Below are positions 7,073-10,895 of a DNA stretch of 10,895 nucleotides, piece by piece. Origin of the DNA: Clostridiales bacterium (GTDB lineage: Bacteria > Bacillota > Clostridia > Oscillospirales > CAG-382); the NCBI GenBank assembly GCA_003452915.1, contig DMMZ01000063.1, forward strand, positions 5,047-15,941, written 5' to 3'. The position numbers were made by a program, and so were the translations under genes. The first letter of the stretch is position 1. Each line of letters begins with the position of its first letter. Under the pieces are notes generated by a model. It was given only the letters and a program-made list of their open reading frames with translations, made no database searches and was not told where the DNA came from.

Positions 7073-8090
7073 TTTCAAACCCTCTTTCCAAAAGAGCAGA
7101 AACAAGCTCTTTTATTTCAAACAAATCATCATTGTAAACCACGTTACTTGCCGAATGAATATATCGTGTCGGGGCGGATATCGCAATTACTCTTGCACCA
7201 GAAGCACCCTTTTGATAGGCTGACGCTTCGTTTCCGCCTGCAATAACATTTTTTATCTGATATTTTATTTTGTTTTCTTCTGCGGTTTTCTTTACGAATT
7301 CAACTAATTGTTTGTCGTAAATTGTTCCGCCGTCCATATGTGAGATAACCGCACCGCTGCGTAAATCACAGGCGTGTCTGGCTTTTGGAGCATCGACTAT
7401 GTCACCTGCGGTAGTGGCTTCGATTACAATTACAATGTCGGGACGAAAATTATATGCTATTTCCTTTGCGCCATCGGTTCCTACTTCCTCGCAAATCGGA
7501 AAAGCAAAATATGTGTCATACTCCAGCTCTTTTTGCATTATCTCAACAAGCAGCGCACAGCCGAATCGGTCGTCCAGTGCTTTTGATTTTATAAAATTAT
7601 CACCTAAAGCTTCAAAATTAGGCTGGAATGTGGCATAATCGCCAACGGAAATAACCTTCTCGCATGATATCCGATCTGTGCAGCCGATATCTATATACAT
7701 TTCTTCTATCGGAACACAAATGCCTTTTTCATTTGCTTTTTGTAAATGAATAGCTTTTGATGCAATTATTCCTGTTGTTTTATTCTTACCAATAGAAATT
7801 CTTCTACCGCCGATAACACGAGGATCGATACCGCCGATTATATCAAAATAAATATACCCCTCGTCGGAAATATATTTCATCATAAAGCCGATTTCGTCCA
7901 TGTGTGCAGATAGTAATATTTTCTTTGTAGGCGTTTTCTTGCCTTTTTTAAAAGCAATCAGGTTACCCATACGGTCAACTTCATAGCTTGTTGTATAATC
8001 TTTTATATCGTTTATTATAAGTTCACGAATTTCATCCTCACAACCAGATGGTGAAATGCAGTTGCAGTAATTCTTTAATCTATCCAACAT
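7065..8090 (-). CDS. M42 family metallopeptidase (second of three)
   Basis: A complete 341-residue M42 peptidase, close in length and layout to its downstream paralogue. Metal-site residues are H63 (SAHMDEIGF), D173/D174 (SKALDDRFG), E201/E202 (ICEEVGTDG), E224 (IEATTAGD) and H312 (PTRYIHSASN). The fourth ligand is Glu where both neighbours have Asp. Both are found in this peptidase clan, and in related clan members Asp versus Glu has been linked to amino- versus carboxypeptidase activity, so the specificity may differ. The ATG at 8090 lies inside the end of the upstream M42 gene (11-bp overlap) and is preceded by AGGGGGGTG at 8097-8105, a strong ribosome site. No secretion signal is visible. 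It shares short near-identical DNA blocks with the downstream paralogue around the metal motifs, which fits tandem duplication. Confidence 0.93.
   Translation of the reverse strand: MLDRLKNYCNCISPSGCEDEIRELIINDIKDYTTSYEVDRMGNLIAFKKGKKTPTKKILLSAHMDEIGFMMKYISDEGYIYFDIIGGIDPRVIGGRRISIGKNKTTGIIASKAIHLQKANEKGICVPIEEMYIDIGCTDRISCEKVISVGDYATFQPNFEALGDNFIKSKALDDRFGCALLVEIMQKELEYDTYFAFPICEEVGTDGAKEIAYNFRPDIVIVIEATTAGDIVDAPKARHACDLRSGAVISHMDGGTIYDKQLVEFVKKTAEENKIKYQIKNVIAGGNEASAYQKGASGARVIAISAPTRYIHSASNVVYNDDLFEIKELVSALLERGFENA
7080..7087 (-). promoter_or_regulatory. Ribosome binding site that fixes the start of the third M42 gene
   Basis: AAAGAGGG on the minus strand lies 7 bases before the ATG at 7072 and within the last codons of the preceding M42 gene. 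It supports 7072 over the in-frame TTG at 7105, which has no comparable site, and it shows that the two genes are translated from one message in overlapping fashion. Confidence 0.7.
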
Positions 8091-9174
8091 TTATTTCACC
8101 CCCCTGAAAAGATAGTGCGAATTCGCTGACAAGCCTTGAAACCTCTAACACATCCGATAGTGTGACAATCTCGTTTGCGGTGTGCATATTTTTAAGCGGA
8201 ATCGAAATAAGCACTGTCGGGATACCACCTCGTGAGGTTTGAACAGCGTTAGAATTGGTTCCTGTTTTGTTAGGCTCTGCAAAGAGCTGATAGGGGATAT
8301 TATTTTCTTTAGCAATCGCAACAGCCTTTTCTGTCAGGGGTCTATTAGTTTGTGCTGAATAAGATATTGAACCGCCGCCGCCTGTTTTTATTCCCTTACG
8401 ATAAATAGGTGCTTCCGGAACATAAGCGTTCGTAACATCCAAAACAACAGCATAATCGGGTGCTATACGATAGCTGCTGGTTGTTGCACCTTTATAGCCT
8501 ATTTCTTCACCACCCGAAAATTGAACGGCTATGTTGACAGGAAGGTCTTTTCCTTTTAAAAGTTCAAGTGCACGTAGTATAGCGGAGATACAGATTCTGT
8601 CGTCAAAAGACTTTCCGACAATATAGTCACCCTGCAATCTTTCAACAGTTGAGCGAAAGCTGACAGGTGTACCGATTTTTACAATTTCCTCTAGCTGTTG
8701 TTTTGTGTAGCAGGTATCAATAGCAAGATTCTCCAGTTTCATAGGTTTAGAGCTTTCGCCTTCCTCCTGTAAGTGGGGAGGTTTGGAGGTGAATATTCCT
8801 TGAATAGTTATCTTTCCATGTATAAGCACCTCGGAAGCCGATAAAATTCGAGGATCAATACCTCCGACATTTACAACCTTTAAAAAACCTCCGTCGCAAA
8901 TTTCGGTAACCATAAAACCTATTTCGTCAAAGTGTGCGTCGAGAAGCAAGGTCTTTGCTCCTTCCTTGCCGCAGTTAATTCTGCCGATAAAGCTACCAAC
9001 TGGCGTAATTTCGTAATTGTCAAAATAACCTGCACACAGCTCTGCAAGCTGCTGCATACCCATATCCTCACGTCCCGAAACAGCAGGTATTGATGTCAGC
9101 TTACAGGCAAGCTCATATAATCGTTCCAAATATTTTTCATTCCTTTCGTAATTGCGTGGGTATTTGCGTTTCAT
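8080..9174 (-). CDS. M42 family metallopeptidase (first of three, most divergent)
   Basis: A 364-residue M42 peptidase, the longest and most divergent of the three. Expected residues are all present: H81 in DAHFDEIGF, D191/D192 in KSFDDRICI (Ser-Phe replaces the usual Ala-Leu), E223/E224 in GGEEIGYKG, D246 in VVLDVTNAY and H331 in NMHTANE. Compared with its neighbours it has about 18 extra N-terminal residues (basic start MKRKYPRN), an insertion around PPHLQEEGESSKPMK, and NKTGTNSNAVQ where the others have GGTDTSSMQ or GGNEASAYQ. The ATG at 9174 comes 15 bp after the murD stop and has no convincing Shine-Dalgarno. An in-frame TTG at residue 16, behind AAGGAA, is a possible alternative start. 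The downstream gene overlaps it by 11 bp. Different substrate-pocket residues suggest a different peptide preference from the other two; this is inference. Confidence 0.92.
   Translation of the reverse strand: MKRKYPRNYERNEKYLERLYELACKLTSIPAVSGREDMGMQQLAELCAGYFDNYEITPVGSFIGRINCGKEGAKTLLLDAHFDEIGFMVTEICDGGFLKVVNVGGIDPRILSASEVLIHGKITIQGIFTSKPPHLQEEGESSKPMKLENLAIDTCYTKQQLEEIVKIGTPVSFRSTVERLQGDYIVGKSFDDRICISAILRALELLKGKDLPVNIAVQFSGGEEIGYKGATTSSYRIAPDYAVVLDVTNAYVPEAPIYRKGIKTGGGGSISYSAQTNRPLTEKAVAIAKENNIPYQLFAEPNKTGTNSNAVQTSRGGIPTVLISIPLKNMHTANEIVTLSDVLEVSRLVSEFALSFQGGEINVG
8097..8105 (-). promoter_or_regulatory. Strong ribosome binding site of the second M42 gene
   Basis: AGGGGGGTG on the minus strand lies 6 bases before the ATG at 8090 and within the final codons of the first M42 gene. 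It sets the start of the second gene and makes the 11-bp overlap credible. Confidence 0.75.
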
Positions 9175-9189
9175 TAAAAAATAAATTCT

Positions 9190-10530
9190 TTATAATTTTT
9201 TTACTAAATCCTTAAAAAGATTTCCGCGTTCGGCAAAATTCTTAAATAAATCAAAACTTGCTGCCGCAGGTGAAAGTACAACGCAGTCACCACTTTCGGC
9301 AAGTCCATTTGCCTTTTTCACCGCTTCATCGAGCGTATTTACTCTGTAATAATTATTATAACCGATATTTTTAAGTATAACTTCTATCTTATCGGCTGTT
9401 GCGCCTAATAATATTGCCGCCTTTGCCTTTTCATTAAAAAGTGGTCCGAGCGGCTCAAGCGGAATATTCTTGTCGTATCCTCCGCAGATAACAATAACCT
9501 TGTTCTTGAAAGATTCAAGACAAGCCTTGGTCCTTGAGGGCGATGAATCCATAGAGGAATTGTAATATTTAACACCGTCAAGCTCTCTGACGAATTCCAA
9601 ACGATGCTCAACTCCACCGAAACTTCTTGCAACCTTTAAAATACCTTCTTCAGTGGCAAAGCCTTCTGTTGCGGCTAATGCCGAAGCATAGTTATACCTA
9701 TTGTGTCTGCCGACTAAAAAAATATCCTCATCGGCAAGCAGCAATTCCTCGCCTTTATATATTCCCTTTTCGTTAAAATAAATGCTATCTGGCAATTTTT
9801 CTTCTCCCGAGATAAAGTGGACACTACCATTAGCACGGGGAGCGAAACCTCTTGTGATTTTATCATCATAGTTAAGAATAAGTATGCCGTCTTTTTTCTG
9901 AAAATTAAAAATGTTTGTTTTCGCTTTGATATATTCATCCATATCCTTGTGCCAGTCAAGGTGATTCGGGGTAACATTTGTTACAATAGCAATATCGGGC
10001 GAGACTGTCATCTTCATAAGTTGAAAACTGGACAACTCGGCGACAACAATGTCACTTTCCTGTATTTCGTCAAGCGTAGCTAACAGGTTTTTTCCGATAT
10101 TTCCGCCGATGTGAACACGCTTTCCGGATGCTTTTAGAATTTCCGAAATAAGTGTTGTGGTTGTGGATTTTCCGTCACTACCTGTAACGGCAATTGTTTT
10201 AGCCTTGCATAATTTAAAGAATTCTTCCATTTCTGTGGTTATAATTGTTCCATTATTTTTTGCTTTAACAAGTTCAGGCAAATCATCTCTGACAGCAGGG
10301 GAAAGGAACAGGATATCCTCGTAAATATTATCAAGATAGCCTATACCATTTATAATTTTTACATCTAATTCTTTTAATTGTTCGATGTTGTCAAAATTTT
10401 CTTTTTTATCACGTACGGATAATGCAACACCTTTTTTCGTCAGCATTTCCACTATCGGCATATTGCTTACACCACAGCCAATAAAACCTACTTTTTTCCC
10501 TATAAATGATTCTGTATATTTGTCTAGCAA
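9190..10530 (-). CDS. murD: UDP-N-acetylmuramoyl-L-alanine:D-glutamate ligase
   Basis: MurD adds D-glutamate to UDP-MurNAc-L-Ala, using ATP, in cytoplasmic peptidoglycan precursor synthesis. From the start chosen here it has 446 residues, the usual family length. Domains in order: an N-terminal Rossmann-like UDP-binding domain (KKVGFIGCGVSNMPIVEML), a central ATPase domain with the P-loop TGSDGKSTTTT at about 116-126, then NHLDWHKDMDEYIKAK. The C-terminal ligase domain has GGVEHRLEFV, YYNSSMDSSPSRT, CGGYDKNIPLEPL and the final LSPAAASFDLFKNFAERG. The start proposed is the TTG at 10530, preceded by GAAAGAG; a TTG at 10539 is possible. The frame stays open back to a TTG at 10629, but that would add 33 non-conserved residues and would place the probable promoter inside the coding region. 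It heads the six-gene operon and is divergent from rnpB. Confidence 0.93.
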   Translation of the reverse strand: MLDKYTESFIGKKVGFIGCGVSNMPIVEMLTKKGVALSVRDKKENFDNIEQLKELDVKIINGIGYLDNIYEDILFLSPAVRDDLPELVKAKNNGTIITTEMEEFFKLCKAKTIAVTGSDGKSTTTTLISEILKASGKRVHIGGNIGKNLLATLDEIQESDIVVAELSSFQLMKMTVSPDIAIVTNVTPNHLDWHKDMDEYIKAKTNIFNFQKKDGILILNYDDKITRGFAPRANGSVHFISGEEKLPDSIYFNEKGIYKGEELLLADEDIFLVGRHNRYNYASALAATEGFATEEGILKVARSFGGVEHRLEFVRELDGVKYYNSSMDSSPSRTKACLESFKNKVIVICGGYDKNIPLEPLGPLFNEKAKAAILLGATADKIEVILKNIGYNNYYRVNTLDEAVKKANGLAESGDCVVLSPAAASFDLFKNFAERGNLFKDLVKKL

Positions 10531-10573
10531 ATGTTTCAACTCTTTCTTGTTTTGGATTTTATTTCCGAATATT

Positions 10574-10602
10574 ATTATATAATTATATGCAAAAATAATC
10601 AA
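10574..10602 (-). promoter_or_regulatory. murD: Probable sigma-A promoter of the murD operon
   Basis: On the minus strand TTGATT (10602-10597) and TATAAT (10579-10574) are separated by exactly 17 bp. A second TATAAT at 10587-10582 has the wrong spacing. Transcription would begin near 10567, giving a leader of about 35 bases before the proposed TTG start. The region is A+T-rich, but the spacing and the exact -10 are good. Confidence 0.6.
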
Positions 10603-10622
10603 CCTTTTGGCAAAATATTTTT

Positions 10623-10651
10623 TTGACAAAAAGAGCGTATTGTGTTATTAT
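10623..10651 (+). promoter_or_regulatory. rnpB: Near-consensus sigma-A promoter of rnpB
   Basis: TTGACA at 10623-10628 (exact consensus) and TATTAT at 10646-10651 (5 of 6) are 17 bp apart, placing the transcription start near 10658, right at the 5' end of the recognisable RNase P RNA. Such a strong promoter is expected for an abundant housekeeping RNA. It stands back-to-back with the murD promoter, with 20 bp between the two -35 boxes. Confidence 0.85.
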
Positions 10652-10657
10652 ATATTA

Positions 10658-10895
10658 GCAACCGCTCCAAACAATCGCGCGATATCATACCGAAAGGTCA
10701 TTTCGTGAGGAAAGTCCGGGCTCCGCAGAGCAGGATAACAGTTAACGACTGCCGAAGGCGACTTCAGGGCAAGTGCAACAGAGATATACCGCCGCAAATT
10801 ATTTTGCGGTAAGGATGGAAAGGCGAGGTAAGAGCTCACCAGCGATTAGGTAACTAATCGGCTATGTAAACCCCACTTGGAGCAAGACCAAATAG
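10658..10895 (+). ncRNA. rnpB: RNase P RNA, A type, 5' part (cut by the window edge)
   Basis: This is the catalytic RNA of ribonuclease P, which removes the 5' leader of precursor tRNAs together with the RnpA protein. Universally conserved blocks are present in order: GAGGAAAGTCCGGGCTCC at 10707-10724 (P4 region), AGGGCAAGTGCAACAGAGA at 10766-10784, GGTAAGAGCTCACCAGCG near 10827, and AAACCCCACTTGGAGCAAG near 10868. The core AGTGCAACAGAGA and the overall arrangement match the ancestral A type, not the B type of Bacillus. The P12 hairpin is short (CCGCAAA with TTTTGCGG, about 10793-10809), and ACCGAAAGGT at 10689-10698 forms a GNRA-capped hairpin in the P3 area. The window stops just after GACCAAATAG, so roughly the last third is missing, including the strand that closes P4. 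The 5' end is placed from the promoter and may be off by a few bases. Confidence 0.97.

Noticed and set aside
7073..7105. N-terminal extension of the third M42 protein from a TTG at 7105
   Set aside because: It overlaps the upstream coding end, lacks a ribosome site, adds residues not seen in the paralogues, and a better ATG with AAAGAGGG follows at 7072.
9714..10083. Alternate-frame open frames within murD
   Set aside because: They are shadows of the murD reading frame with no independent support.
10648..10839. A 63-codon minus-strand open frame
   Set aside because: It lies wholly antisense to the conserved RNase P RNA, and its sequence is dictated by RNA structure; no protein family likeness.
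1..10895. CRISPR arrays, insertion sequences, tRNAs, attachment sites or a defence island
   Set aside because: No regularly spaced repeats, transposase-like proteins, tRNA cloverleaf or terminal target duplications were seen; gene density and families are of chromosomal housekeeping type.

Overview
The window reads as chromosomal core DNA from a low-to-moderate G+C anaerobic Firmicute, most likely a clostridium of the Ruminococcaceae/Oscillospiraceae type. The grounds are Firmicute-style Shine-Dalgarno sites, gene families typical of Clostridia (UPF0371/DUF1846, the 'aluminium resistance' methionine gamma-lyase-like family, several M42 peptidases) and an A-type RNase P RNA. This placement is inferred from gene content and was not tested by a database search.

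Layout. Plus strand, 1-3940: the 3' part of purB (adenylosuccinate lyase), then 13 bp later a complete DUF1846/UPF0371 gene. An A+T-rich intergenic region carrying a nested inverted repeat follows, then a MATE-family exporter closed by a strong, probably bidirectional terminator. Minus strand, 3945-10530: a tightly packed six-gene run read from right to left. It holds murD, three divergent M42 metallo-aminopeptidases (8080-9174, 7065-8090, 6077-7072), a PLP-dependent methionine gamma-lyase-like protein and, last, a receiver-like protein fused to a degenerate GGDEF-like domain. Gaps are 3-26 bp or the genes overlap, so one transcript from the promoter near 10574-10602 probably serves all six. 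Plus strand, from about 10658 to the right edge: the 5' part of rnpB (RNase P RNA), with a near-consensus promoter lying back-to-back with the murD promoter.

How the parts may work together. murD makes a cytoplasmic peptidoglycan precursor. The three M42 enzymes are predicted cytosolic, two-metal exopeptidases of the family that forms 12-subunit tetrahedral (TET) particles, and would trim peptides to amino acids. The PLP enzyme is a candidate for further amino-acid (sulfur) catabolism. The terminal regulator-like gene is much more A+T-rich than its neighbours, lacks catalytic GGDEF residues and lacks the usual receiver acidic pocket. It is the least explained gene here.

No mobile element, CRISPR array, tRNA or phage gene was seen. 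The points most worth a second look are the three-paralogue M42 cluster behind murD, the pseudo-REC/pseudo-GGDEF protein, and the nested palindrome upstream of the MATE gene. Two start-site corrections are also proposed (murD and the 6077-7072 peptidase).
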